DNA of 64,000 nucleotides from Antedon mediterranea (GCF_964355755.1 NC_092672.1:1550001-1614000); one strand, 5' to 3'. Numbered from the stretch's first letter, positions 1 to 11,789 are shown. The notes: generated by a model from the letters alone, not told the origin. Numbers and translations: made by a program.

Positions 1-86
1 CTTCCTCTTTTTTCTACTCCTCTGACTAATTTAATTGTTAATAAAATTGAACTTTAACTGTAGTTGTTCTACCTTTTGAAATACAG

Positions 87-3000
87 GTTGTTGCAGTTGC
101 TGATCCCAAAAAGTTTGCTAGGACCTATATTCAGAAGAGATATAAACTAACAGACGAACGTGTTTTTGAAGGTATTTCATAAAATAAACTCTGGATAAGT
201 TAAATTACTGGCATAAAAGAAAATTATTGTTAATGACAATGCTGTGGGTATCAGTGGCTGAAACCTTTCAGTTATTTTCTATTTTTAACTCCCATTTCTT
301 AAAATCTATATTTTCAGATTTTAACGATATTTTAAAACTCGAGAAGCTTGCTGATTGTGTTGTCATAGCAACTCCTGATGCACTACACAAGGTTTGTAAC
401 TAAAAAAATTCAATTTAAGAAGCCTACACTTTCAAACTTTATGTGTCAACAAAATGTAATGTCATCATGATGATGTCATATCACACCATATTTAAGCATA
501 GCACTACTATATATGGGCACATCAAACATCAAACTTTTTTGACAAATAAAGTTTGATAGTGTAGACAAGGCTTAAGACAAGAAAGGGAAAGTTTTTTTAT
601 TTATTTATTTATTCATTTCCCAACCAACAGTGAACTCATGGTTCACCACTTACAGGAGGGAACACAGACAAACACGAACATATACAATAAAAAACATTAA
701 ACTAAACTACTAACATGTTACGAAACTTACGGAAATTATTACTAAAGATATCTAACTCAGGGTTTCTTAAAGTAAAAGAATTATAAGTTTGACTTAATCT
801 ACTAATAAAACCATTTTTTTAAATTACTCTACTCAAACTCAAACTATTGTGATGTGCCCAAATATGGTATTGACATTGGTAAAATATGGTAGTGATATGA
901 AATCATCATGTCCATATATAGGCACATCACATTTTTTTGTCACATAAAGTTTGATAGTGTAGACAGGGCTTAAGAGTTGTTATCACATATCTCTCTTAAA
1001 TTGTTTTCTTTTCAAGGAACCAGCTGTAGGGTTTGCAAATGCAGGCTACCACATTCTGCTGGAGAAACCAATGGCTGTAAGTAGGCTTTTCTCAATTATC
1101 TCTTGTCAATGTTTAATTGAAATCATGTGACAATTTAACAATAATATTGAACCACACTGGCCCGGCAACAGTAAACAAAGTCTCGCATCAATATGCTGCA
1201 CCACTCTCTACTCATTCCTAAAGTGTACATATAAAGATATTGCACAAACTGATTGGTCACACACACATGTATGGAATTCTTCATTCCTTATTAGGTAACG
1301 GAAGAGGACTGTAGAGAGATTGTTGCTGCTTGTAAGAAGAACAATACTATATTGTCCGTTGGACATGTGCTGAGGTACTACCCACCGTTACAGAAACTGA
1401 AAGAGTTGATAAACAGTGGTATCATTGGCGATGTTGTTAACATTCATCTCCACGAACCAGTAAGGCTTCTCAGAATTACTTTTTACCTCGGACATGCTAG
1501 TAATTTGAATTGATACACATTTGCTGTTGAATTTAACAATACATAGTAAAATTACAACTGGCTGTAATAAGTTTTATGCAAAACCTAAGGCCTGGGTAAA
1601 CTAAGCCTGTGGATAACAAAGTTATTCCAGTCCTTAGACATGGTGAGGTTAGAGCTAGGCAAAACAGAACATGACCTCACCTTGACCTCACCTTGACCTC
1701 ACCTTGGTAAGATAGGTATCTTATGTCTAGCTGCGGCAAACACCAACAATACTCTGCACCGTGCGGAAATAATCTATGAAGAGCTGGGGTATACAGAATT
1801 TGATGGTACAGTGTACAGATTGACACGTCAACTCCTTGTGTTGTAGGTTGGGTTCTACCATTTTGCTCACTCTTATGTCCGAGGCAATTGGAGGAATGAA
1901 GATGAATCTACATTTGTTTTGATGGCCAAGTGTTGCCATGACATTGACCTTCTACTTTGGTGGTTTGAAGGTCAAAGGTTAGTTTCATCTCCATAATCAA
2001 TTTGTCTTTATAGTAATAACTAATGATTGTAATTACATTTGATCCAAAATCCATTAAGCTCTGTCTACACTATCAAACTAGTAGTGATATGCCCAAATAT
2101 GGTAGTGATATGCCCAAATATGGTAGTGATGTGCCCAAATATGGTAGTGATATGCCCAAATATGGTAGTGATGTGCCCAAATATGGTAGTGATATATGAT
2201 GTCAAGGTTAGCTATATTCAAACAGAAAATTATGTTTTACAGGTGTACTAAGGTTTCATCGTTTGGATCACTCTTTCAGTTCAGAAAAGAAAAAAAGGTA
2301 TTTTAGATTTTATAAAACATAATATGACTAGTATGTGTATGAAAGCCAATGGTAGGATCTGCAAGCAGACTCCGGGTCCGAATCTCGGTTGGGGCAGGTT
2401 TTTCTCCGATTTCTTTATCTTTACTGTTAATTAATATATACATATGGTGTATCAGGGACAGTTTGAATTTGAAAACGGAAAGACTACTGCCACATTTTCT
2501 ATGGTAGCTTTCCCTGAACAAATCTGTTACAACTTCCTGGGTTAAGTGTCTCTATGTCAAATGTTATGTATATCTAATGTTTGTTTGTTTACTCAGCCTG
2601 AGGGCGCTAGTTCTAGATGTATGGATTGCAGTGTTGAAAAGGAGTGTCCTTATTCTGCTAAGAAAATGTATTTAGATCCCATAAAAGAAGTAAGTTTATA
2701 AATGTTTAGATTTAGATCATAGATTTGGAGTAGTCAGATCCTTTAACTGGAAAGAAGGTGTGACCCGTAATGCGTTGCAAAAAACAGTATTTACTTTGAA
2801 CAAGATGATTGTTACATTAAATTAATATTTTGTATGACTGTATGAGAAATTGAAATAAAAATAGTGAAATCAGTGGGAGAAAATAATGGGCCCTTTTGTA
2901 ATGTTTTTATTGCTTTGTAATGGATATGGATATGTAATATTGACAACATTTTTGGTAGGGTTGTGTTGGCTGGTCATCGGTCATCTGTGATGAACCGTCC

Positions 3001-4231
3001 ATAGAATCTGTAACAGATGCCTTAAGGAACGGTCCATACGGTAGATGTGTCTACGAATCGGACAATGATGTCTGCGACAATCAAGTGGTCAATTTTGAAT
3101 TTGAAAACGGACAGACAGCCACTTTTTCTATGGTAGCTTTCACTGAAAAACTCTGTGAACGACAAGTGAAAGTATTTGGTACTATGGTAAGTGCATCGTA
3201 AGGGCTGGTCTACAGGGCAGTAATCATTTCTCAACCTTTTAATACCGTGTACCTTTTTGACCTGTCCTTATTATGGTATTTTGAAAGTATTTTAAATAAC
3301 AAAATAGAATTTGGGTATTTTGGACCTCTATAAAAGTTTGGTTTAGGAGATTTTGCAGTTTTCAGAGAGTCTGGTACGTCAGTATTGGGGAGTCATCCGT
3401 TTATTTCTACATCAGTATCAGCCATCATGAATCTATTACTATGACAATTGTTCTGTTAATTACCTAATTTTAAACTACTTATCTGGATATTTAAAAAAAT
3501 TAAATTTAAATTAAATTTTTAAGTAAATTTTAACTTTTCCTTGTGTGAAAATGTTTTATTTGTTTTCCGTTTGTTTATTAGGGCGAGTTAACTTTCAATG
3601 GGTCAGGCCCCATCTCTAGGTTTGATTTTAATTCAAAGGAGATATTCATACACAAGCCAGTGTGTTCGTTTAGCGGTTTCGGTGGCCATGGCGGAGCTGA
3701 TTATCATTTAATCAACAGTTTTGTTCATGCACTCGCTGTAAGTACAAATCATTTGTATTTAATTGTACAGTTCAATGGACAAGAAAACTTGTAATTTATA
3801 ATGTTAATCAATTTTATATATTTCTGTATTTTTTAAAATCTATGTTTATTTGAATATATATACAGTAGTATATACTGTACTTTTCTTCTGTAAACAATTG
3901 TTTTCAGCCAACTGGCTACTTGTTCAGATAAGTTTTTACAAGAAATAATTGCCAATCATTTTTTTTCCTGAACCAGGGTTTCCTCTGGTATAATCCCACT
4001 CTAAAATTTATTCCTAAAAAAGCAATTTTTCTTTTAATAAAAATGTTAATGTATTGGTTTTATAATTGCGGCAGCTTTTACAAACTTTGTAAATTTGAAT
4101 TGCAGGAAAATGATCCGTCAAAAGTTGTGACGGGAGCTGACATATCCCTCAGAAGCCATCTACTTGTCTTCCGGGCGGAACAAGCAAGAGTTGAGGGCCG
4201 TGTTGTTGTACCAGAAGATGTCCTAGTCTGA
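87..4231 (+). CDS. Gfo/Idh/MocA-family NAD(P)-dependent oxidoreductase, 3' ten exons (5' end outside window)
   Basis: Exons read as 87-171, 318-391, 1017-1076, 1295-1459, 1847-1977, 2243-2297, 2597-2689, 2959-3186, 3582-3737 and 4106-4231; every join keeps one frame and ends in TGA (390 codons seen). The first exon opens with VVAVADP, the second strand of a Rossmann fold, so the GxGxxG loop lies in an upstream exon not in the window. HILLEKPMA carries the family's EKP motif, whose lysine contacts cofactor and substrate. [12 protein letters not shown] and [12 protein letters not shown] match the start of the C-terminal alpha/beta domain and its catalytic Asp/His region. A Cys-rich insert ([18 protein letters not shown]) is typical of bacterial sugar-dehydrogenase-like members. 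The substrate cannot be named; sugars or inositols are usual in the family. The protein looks cytosolic, with no membrane segment. Family certain, function unknown. Confidence 0.9.
418..576. mobile_element. MITE family A copy 1
   Basis: Imperfect termini AAGCCTACACTTTCAAAC and GTTTGATAGTGTAGAC face each other around a core with ATGATGTCATATCAC and ATGGGCACATCA. Family A is defined by the better copies at 24732, 35619 and 52499: termini AAGCTCTGTCTACACTATCA and its complement, no coding capacity, 100-170 bp. Confidence 0.7.
593..830 (-). mobile_element. Possible antisense retroelement 3' tail
   Basis: The stretch opens with a (TTTA)n run and continues as AT-rich sequence without a frame. Read on the - strand it would be a 3' UTR with an A-rich tail. 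It sits between two MITE family A copies. No reverse-transcriptase frame is visible, so the call rests on tail structure only. Confidence 0.3.
841..974. mobile_element. MITE family A copy 2 (left end damaged)
   Basis: The core GTGATGTGCCCAAATATGG and the right terminus GTTTGATAGTGTAGACAGGG are clear; the left terminus is reduced to CTCAAACTATTG. Confidence 0.75.
2056..2201. mobile_element. MITE family A copy 3 with internally amplified 21-mer
   Basis: The left terminus AAGCTCTGTCTACACTATCA is intact. The core motif GTAGTGATATGCCCAAATAT is then repeated about six times (2076-2195). The right terminus is missing. Confidence 0.8.
2340..2425 (+). mobile_element. tRNA-derived SINE fragment
   Basis: CCGGGTCCGAATCTCGG resembles a tRNA B box/T arm and is followed by GGGGCAGGTTTTTCTCC, a common SINE body start. 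Only a head fragment is recognisable. Confidence 0.45.
2455..2530 (+). pseudogene. Ghost copy of part of oxidoreductase exon 8
   Basis: Bases about 2455-2530 resemble 3088-3160 of the real exon. The reading [15 protein letters not shown] is shared, followed here by a diverged tail and a TAA. It lies in the intron between 2297 and 2597 and has no convincing splice sites. It looks like a decayed partial exon duplication. Confidence 0.75.
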
Positions 4232-4285
4232 TATCATCTTTGTCTGTTGTACCAGAAGATGTCCTAGTCTGATCGTCATTGTCTC
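4204..4285 (+). repeat. 41-bp tandem duplication over the stop codon of the oxidoreductase gene
   Basis: The segment starting TGTTGTACCAGAAGATG and including the final codons and TGA (4204-4244) is repeated at 4245-4285 with a few changes. The second copy lies in the 3' UTR. A possible AATAAA poly(A) signal follows at 4344-4349. Confidence 0.8.
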
Positions 4286-4610
4286 TGTATAGAATTGTTT
4301 AAATTAAACAGTACTTTTATTCATAAAAGAACATTAAACAAACAATAAATTATCAAAGGAGCATTTGCTGAATAGATGAGTTTTTAAATAATATATTATA
4401 AACTTAATATAATATATAATAATACAATCTGATTACAGTATCATTCATAGAGTAGAAAAGCACTGATAAAAAAAATTAAATATTTTATAAAATTGAATGA
4501 CATTATTGATATAAAAAAAGCCAATTAAAACATATACAGTAGGCCATATATAAACATATAAATGAATTATGAATATACACAGTGCTGCTTAATGCTAGTG
4601 TGCTTAGCAA

Positions 4611-5413
4611 AAGAACTTACGCCGTGGTTAGGATTCCGGCACCGGAACTCAACTGCCCACCGTTAGGGAATCCGACACGCTCTTGCGCATGCCCAGAGCT
4701 CTGGGAAGTGAATTATAGCTTGCACTAGTGGCGTGCCACACCACCACACCACCACCGCCGAGAGTCGGAGTGTTATAGGGATTTACTGTAGCCTAGATAG
4801 TCGTTGCGCGAGCGAGAGATGGATGAAACTTGGCCTATGCCATACATGAATTAATAATTAAAATACGACTACGCCACGCGTTAAAATAATTATAATGATA
4901 TTAATAAGTATCAGTATCTATCTAAGAATCGTAATGCTGTTTTTAGCGTTGCGATCCTGACTTCCCGAACAGTTTTTTCACATCCACGCGGTGGCTGCCG
5001 TCAACAAATCAACTTGTGATTTGTTATGTAATGTACAATATAATGTATAATCATAAACCTAGTCATGTAGGCCTAATTATATAATTCATAATGATATGAA
5101 GTTTATATATGAATGAAGCAACGACTTTTTAATTACAAAATAAATACTATAGGCCCACTGGTCAAGTCTAACTGGTAGCCCTAGCCTAGATTAGTGGATC
5201 CAATATTAGTAGGCATCTAGGCTAGTTCGCCGTGTGGCGCAACTATGATCAAAGTACACTATCTTTGCTATGATGAAATGATCCATCGCTGTTTTTTGAT
5301 AAGTATAGAGTCGCCGACTACCCCGCTCTGGGCATGCGCAATAGCGTGTCGGATTCCCTAACGCTGGGCAGTTGAGTTCCGGTGCCGGAATCCTAACCAC
5401 GGCGAAGAACTTA
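4611..5413. mobile_element. 785-bp non-autonomous DNA transposon with 9-bp target duplication (Mutator-like?)
   Basis: The element spans 4620-5404. It starts CGCCGTGGTTAGGATTCCGG and ends with the complement; the inverted repeats stay alignable for about 80 bp with few mismatches. The 9-bp direct repeat AAGAACTTA flanks it exactly (4611-4619 and 5405-5413). A 9-bp target duplication is typical of Mutator-like elements, but no transposase frame is present, so the superfamily is inferred. The interior holds AT-rich sequence without coding signs. Confidence 0.85.
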
Positions 5414-8066
5414 TAGTCCAGTCAAAAATCACCCTCACCATGGTATAAGAACGTACCCTAATAAAATTTCATCCGTAGGTTCTATGTATATAGGTAATAA
5501 CATTTCTTGATGTTGCGTCTTGCAAAACTTGGGATTTTACGAGAAAATTAGACTTTTATACCCAATTTATAACTACCTCATGTCGTATTATTGTGTACAG
5601 CGAATTCGACGAAGCGTGACTAAAATTACGAGACGCCGTTAGCGCCCGTTGAAAAATGCATTAACAAAGCTAAAAACCTACAAAATTAATAGTTTATACA
5701 ATAATTTAAATATAGTTTACAATAAATTGTATAATAAAATACATAACATATAAAGAAAACCCAAGTATAATCTCAAATATTTACAGATATGTGTTTAAAA
5801 ATGTACAAATCAAAATGGCCTTCCATAAAATAAAGTGCGCCCTCACTCGTCATACTTTTATCGGACTTGTATGGATGGTTATACAAGGCATTAATATATG
5901 AAACACGATGCGGTTTGTTAGTTATTGCCTCTGCAAGAGGCAGAATATTATATTTTCACAAATATATTTCCAATTTTTATCATGGAAAAAAAGAATTGTA
6001 TATATTTAAACACATTACAACCTCCAGTATACCATCATGATGGATTAAGTGTATATTTGTATATCTGCTGAAGCGTAATGATCTACTAGTTTTTCTGGTT
6101 TTATTTTTAGACATTCTTTTTTTTAAACAGCATTACTTGCGTGGATATCACAATGCATTGCATATTTTAAACTATCATTCGCGATTATGATCTTAATTAG
6201 TGTAAGAACCAATCATTTAAGGATAATCCATTTCGTGTAGGCCTATACGAAAGATACTAGGCCCTACCTCAAGTAGCCCTACTTTCACTTTCCAACAATT
6301 ATTAAGAGCGTATCAAAGGGGCTGGTTGGCATTCGTCTGAATCAACATTTATCATTTTTCCCTTTCACCCGCCGATGCCCCCACTGCCAATGGGGAGGAG
6401 GAGCCGGTTTGATCCTCTCTGAATCCGTCTGGCCTTCACATCGTACCGATGTGTGAAGTTTGAGCCAATAAACGTCATTCATGACGATTCTTTAAGTTCG
6501 AAGTCGTCTTCCAGAATTCAAAGCATTCTAAATTTAAAGTATTTTTCCGTTTTTCCACCGTTCACATTTCACTAAATAAAAGAAAGTGAGAATGTTGGAG
6601 TGTGATTCGCGAGAAACGACATACTGTATTACCCAATTCTCCCAATTTTTTAAGACGTGACGTATATTAAATACATTCTAATATAAAGTGTTTTGGTTGA
6701 GAGTAGTCCTACAATTATTATTGGACATTTTATACACAAAAGCATGTCATAAACGATCGGTTCACCTCCACGGCCTGAAAGTTCTCACTTGGGACAAAAA
6801 AGTAAAGTCCAGAACAAAAGTTTTATATGCATTTATTTCAAATATTGTTATCCGCCGAGTCCGACACATTTTAATGCATTTAAATAAAATTTTAAAAGCT
6901 TGGGAGAACACAGTAGTTTAATTTGTTGGCTTATTCAAATGCTTATAAATGACGTTTTAAACATAAAAGATGTAGGCTATTTTTCCCAAAAGTGAAGATG
7001 AACATTAATTAATTAATTAAATGTAAAAGAATAACACAGTTATCCGTCAGAAGTCTTCGAACAGAAAGAATCTTCGGTGGCAGGATTACATTTTCTAAAA
7101 CACGAAATTGTCTCACACATCATACGATGCCAATAAACAATTCAAAGAAAATTAAACAAAACTAACAATCACAAGGATTCTTTGTTGCGGATAACCAATG
7201 AGAAAATATTTCAGAGTACTTTATTAATTTAAATCTTTATTATATCGTATACGCGAAATGGACTGTCATTTAAAAATGATTCTTACTCAAATTAATATTG
7301 ACTATAATCGCGAATAAACAAATGCATTGTGATATCCACGCAAGTAATGCTGTGAAAAAAAGAATGTCCAGAATATAACCAGATAACTAGAAGATCATTA
7401 CGCTATAGCATATACAATACGGCGCTTCACTTAATCCATCATGATGGTAGACTGGAGGTTGTAATGTGTTTAAATATATACAATTCTTTTTTTCCATGAT
7501 AAAAACTAGAAATATATTTGTGAAAATATAATATTCTGCCTCTTGCAGAGGCAATAACTAACAAACCGCATCGGGTTTCGTATTATTAATGCCTTGTATA
7601 ACCATCCATACAAGTCCGATAAAAGTATGACGAGTGAGGGCGCACTTTATTTTATGGAAGGCCATTTTGATTTGTACATTTTTAAACACATATCTGTAAA
7701 TATTTGAGATTATACTTGAGTTTTCTTTATATGTTATGTATTTTATTATACAATTTATTGTAAACTATATTTAAATTATTGTATAAACTATTAATTTTGT
7801 AGGTTTTTAGCTTTGTTAATGCATTTTTCAACGGGCGCAAACGGCGTCTCATAATTTCAGTCACGCTTCGTCGCATTCGCTGTACACAATAATACGACAT
7901 GAGGTAGTTATAAATTGGGTATAAAAGTCAAATTTTCTCGTAAAATCCCAAGTTTTGCAAGACGCAACATCAAGAAATGTTATTACCTATATACATAGAA
8001 CCTACGGATGAAATTTTATTAGGGTACGTTCTTATACCATGGTGAGGGTGATTTTTGACTGGACTA
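5414..8066. mobile_element. 2.65-kb long-TIR (foldback) DNA element flanked by TTA
   Basis: The left end TAGTCCAGTCAAAAATCACC and the right end are exact complements, and the arms pair from 5414 to about 6250 and from about 7245 to 8066 with small indels. TTA stands on both sides (5411-5413, 8067-8069), fitting the 3-bp target of PIF/Harbinger elements. The ~1-kb centre (6250-7245) contains no frame I recognise. The left TTA is the last three bases of the neighbouring element's target duplication, so this insertion is the younger of the two. Confidence 0.85.
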
Positions 8067-8076
8067 TTAGTATTAT

Positions 8077-8103
8077 CAGGGAGATGTAATTTACATCTCC
8101 CTG
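8077..8103. repeat. Perfect short palindrome
   Basis: CAGGGAGATGTAA and its exact complement are separated by one T, giving a 13-bp stem eight bases beyond the long-TIR element. It may be a minimal inverted-repeat element or a chance hairpin. Confidence 0.6.
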
Positions 8104-8738
8104 GTATTATACAGTATTTTAAAAAATATATATTTTACGACATCTACAAAATCTAAAACACCCAATGATTTACTGGAACTTAATTTAACAAGAAATATTT
8201 CTTACAAAAAACGCCGCGTAACTTTTTGACTGGGCAGTTGTAAGAACAGTCTTCATTAATCTAATATAATAGGTCGGCCAATCAAAACGCAAGTGAACAA
8301 TTGGGACTTTACAGTGTGATTTATGTCATTGGCCTGTCAGCACAGTCGTTTCTTTCTAGAATTAAACGCACAAACTTGTATTGGGAATAATGTATGTGGT
8401 TATTACTATCGCATTTAGGTATTGATAATAATAATAATATGGCTTTTGAATATATAATTACTGTCTGTAGAATAACATTTATACATTTTCGGTTCGCGAT
8501 CAAAAGTTATATGAATGGATTTGTAATAGGTATTTATAATAATAGTATATGGGTTGTATTATTGCTAAGCTATCACCAAATCGCGTTATAACATTATTTC
8601 TCAGGGTTTTTTGCACCATTGATCAATACCAAACGCGTATCGGTATTATAGTTTTTAATGAATCATTACATTAATAAAAATACCCAATTAAATCAATCGC
8701 GTCAGTCCAATTCCGACTTATGTTTCGATCACATAATT
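8104..8738. other. AT-rich stretch, nothing recognised
   Basis: Small open frames here (for example 8394-8591) lack conserved features. The end near 8605-8720 shares loose similarity with segments near 9330 and 10275-10370, suggesting one old dispersed repeat. Confidence 0.4.
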
Positions 8739-8898
8739 CTGTGTCTACACTGTCCCAACTAGTTTAACAAAAAAAGTGTGATGTGCCCAAATATGGTAGT
8801 GATATGCCCGAATATCGTAGTGATATGACATCGTCATGTCTATATAATATGGGCACATCATAATCATATTTAGTTTGATAGTATAGACAAAGCTTAAG
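8739..8898. mobile_element. MITE family A copy 4
   Basis: CTGTGTCTACACTGTCCCAA opens the copy and GTTTGATAGTATAGACAAAG closes it. The core GTGATGTGCCCAAATATGG is present. Confidence 0.8.
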
Positions 8899-8924
8899 GA
8901 TTATATTTAAAAAATGTTTTCTTA

Positions 8925-9200
8925 CATTTTGAACGGAAGTATTTATTTGTTTATAAGCCCAATTTTCCAGTCTTAATTTTACATTTTGAAAAAAAGTATT
9001 TATTTGTTTATAAGCCAAATTTTCCAGTCCTAATTTTACATTTTGAAAAAAAGTATTTTATTTGTTGATAAAGCCCAATTGTGCAGTCTTATTTTACATT
9101 TTGAACGAAAGTATTTATTTGTTGATAAGCCCAATTTTGCATTCTTATTTTACATTTTAAATGAAAGTATTTATTTGTTGATAAGCCGAATTTTCCAGTT
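8925..9200. repeat. About 57-bp minisatellite, five units
   Basis: Units contain AAGTATTTATTTGTTGATAA and CCAATTTTCCAGTC, diverging by a few percent to 15 percent. Two more units of the same family lie at 10106-10215, and both blocks run into the same sequence (CCTTCCACAGTGC ... TACATGATATTGACC). Confidence 0.8.
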
Positions 9201-9488
9201 TAATAATAATGACCCCTTCCACAGTGCTTATACCATATACATTTTACATGATATTGACCGTGGGTTCTTTACGCCTCTGATGCATTTGTTTTTATTGTAC
9301 CTTTTTAATAAATTATTATATGTTTAGGCCTAATCACACCCAATTTAATGAAACGGTCAGATTCCGATTTCAATTGAACGAAAGTAGTACTGTATTTATT
9401 ATTCATTGATAAGCCAAGGGTCCCATGGCGTTAGCTGATATCTTGAGCATTTGACTCTTGTGTGAACCTGTAACACAAATCAAAGCTC

Positions 9489-9855
9489 TGGAATGAAATG
9501 AATGAAATCCCGGATGATTTAAGGTTTCTAACAAAAAGCAAATTCAAAAAAGAAATGAAAACATACTATTTGTTTGTATAGTGATATTTATTTATTTTAT
9601 AAGAGAATTATATTGTATATATTTGAGAGAAAGTGTATTTAAAAAAAAAAAAAAAAATGTTTATGTATATTAATTTTATTTTAGACAAGTAGCCCTAATT
9701 TATTTATATAACTATTTATATTTCAATGTTTAGGGGCTGAACTTGATTAGTTTTAACTATTTTTTAGCCCTTCCCTTGATATAATTATTATTATTTGTAT
9801 ATTACAATGTTTATAATTTATATTTATGGGTAAATAAAGAAAGAAAGAAATCATT
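9489..9855 (+). mobile_element. LINE 3' end (last ~30 codons plus 3' UTR)
   Basis: The frame 9489-9581 reads WNEMNEIPDDLRFL.KSKFKKEMKTYYLFV stop, the usual C-terminal pattern of non-LTR reverse-transcriptase proteins (W-N-x-IP-x-x-LR ... FK-x-x-x-K-x-Y). An A-rich 3' UTR follows, ending GGTAAATAAAGAAAGAAAG. Truncated and dead. Confidence 0.6.
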
Positions 9856-10105
9856 CTTCAAAATCTAAAGAAAGAACCTCACACGTCTTTTTTGTGAGTG
9901 ATACACTATGGATATGCCCACGGAAATAATATGTGGACATTGCAAATAATCATAGGCCTACAGTAACAAACATAGAATGGCTAATAAGCATAACATTCAG
10001 ACTTGCTTGTTTTCTAGTGGATTTTTATTTACTTTAGCATGTAGAATAAAACTAGTAACAGTGGCTATATTAATAATTATACTGATTATCCTTGATGTTA
10101 TCGCG

Positions 10106-10285
10106 TCTAATAATAAAATATTTTGTTGTTGATAAGCCCAATTTTTCAGCCTTGATTTTACATTTTGAACGAAAGTATTTATTTGTTGATAAGCCCAATT
10201 TTGCAGTCTTAATAATGACCCTTCCACAGTGCATTTTACATGATATTGACCGAGGGTTTTTACGCCTCTATAGCCACTGATCAAT
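10106..10285. repeat. Second block of the 57-bp minisatellite plus shared flank
   Basis: Two units (GTTGATAAGCCCAATTTT...) are followed by the flank also found at 9205-9275. The pair of blocks indicates a segmental copy of about 270 bp, 1 kb apart. Confidence 0.65.
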
Positions 10286-10623
10286 ACCATAATTAATGTA
10301 CTTTTTTAAATGAATATTGAAATGTTTCAACATACCCAATTCAAAAAAACGGTCCGTTTTCGAGTTCAATCTTTTGATTAGAGAGGTTGGAGTTTCATTT
10401 TGAATTATAACATTGGCCTAGATTGACAGTCATAAAAAAGAAAGTCATTGTAAATACTTCCCTTTATGTTGACAGAGCCAAAATAAAGTTTTGACCATTA
10501 TCGAATGATTATTTGACAGTGACTTATTATAATACCGGCCTGGTTGACAGCAAAAACGAAGTTATTATTTATTAAACAAGATTTTACAGATTTCCGTCTA
10601 CATCTCAATAATACTGTATTATC

Positions 10624-10866
10624 AGCAAAGGCTTTCATATAGACTCTCTTCTCCCAGACGTTTTTTGGGTCCAGCAGCTACCTATAAATTATAGTCGAGT
10701 TTCCAAATTCACAAAACTGTCAGCCTTAGATACTAAAGCTACCGCTATGAAACAGCTTATTAATGAATGTGTCCTCCTGGGACATAGCTGGCTAGAGCCG
10801 CGGCGCGAAAACCTTGAAGCTAAGGAAATTGATAATGAGTGGAAGGCGAGGGGCAGTCAAGATTGA
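10624..10866 (+). other. Unidentified 80-codon open frame, possible terminal exon or gene relic
   Basis: A frame without ATG runs from just after TATTATCAG to TGA at 10864-10866. It reads SKGFHIDSLLPDVFWVQQLP and later HSWLEPRRENLEAKEIDNEW. Composition is unlike the AT-rich surroundings, with Trp, Cys and Arg codons kept. AATAAA follows at about 10911. I do not recognise the family; it could be a transposon-derived C-terminus or the last exon of an unseen gene. Confidence 0.35.
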
Positions 10867-11504
10867 CCCTAAATTTAGATTTTAAAGGGAAATCCTTATT
10901 ATATTTTACAATAAACTTTACCCCCAAATATCGTTTAGAGTGTTACCTGTTTATATTGGGAAGTGTTTTGTAAACCCAAAGGAATATAATTGATAAGAAA
11001 TGTAGATAATTATGATAAAAATATTTTTTTCAGCAATTTCCATGGACTACAAGATTTATTTTATTAATATAAGTAATTTATTGATAACAATGAATATTGT
11101 ATAATTTTGTAGGCCTATTATGCTTATAGTAAAAGATGAAGGTTTATATTTTGTAAATCATTGTACTGCGTTCAAATCTCAAATTCTGTGTAAGACATTA
11201 TTGTATAATTTAAAAAAATTTGATTCAATTTTTAATGCAATATTTCTTAGTATTCTTATTAAAATATATACACATGTATGCCGTTTATTTTCTTACACAT
11301 TTGTTGTTTTCCGCTATCGATGTAAACAACTACCAGATAGTAATGTATTTGTCCCTTTTGAGAGAACAAACTTAACTAGGCCTATGTACATTATTATTAC
11401 CACATTCAAAAAGCAACATTCATAAGGAATCGAACCCGGGATCACAATGGTTAAAAAAACATCGGAGATTTCTATTACTTTTTGTGAACACGAAATGTTC
11501 TCCA

Positions 11505-11789
11505 TATAGATGGCGCCATTGTATTTCCTGGTTTTTTCGCTAAAAAAGTTTGTGATTTTGAAGTGCTCGTCGTCGGCGATCGCCCTCCTTTTTATCTCTC
11601 ACATCATCATCGCTAGGCCTTAAAATGCCACGGCGGTGAAGTGTTTTGAGCCTGATGCTTCAGTTTCCGGGTACTGCCTGTTTTGTGTTTTTTAGTGTTT
11701 TCACAAGACTTTAAATATACATATAATAATATGTTGCAAAGGTGACCTCACTTAACGAACAAGTTATTTCATATTTGGTTTTGATTTAG
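11505..11789 (+). promoter_or_regulatory. Candidate promoter and non-coding first exon of the PI3-kinase gene
   Basis: The region is locally CpG-richer (GCTCGTCGTCGGCGATCGCC, CCACGGCGGTGAAG) and starts with GATGGCGCCATT, a YY1-like element common at animal starts. A strong donor, GATTTAG|GTAAGAT, ends it at 11789. The first coding exon at 16732 is preceded by an acceptor (TTCTTATTAG ending at 16707), so an upstream untranslated exon is required. Linking the two is inference. Confidence 0.4.

Noticed and set aside
11420-11450. tRNA or SINE on the - strand (GGGTTCGATTCC)
   Set aside because: Only a B-box-like word is seen; no A box or stems could be found around it.
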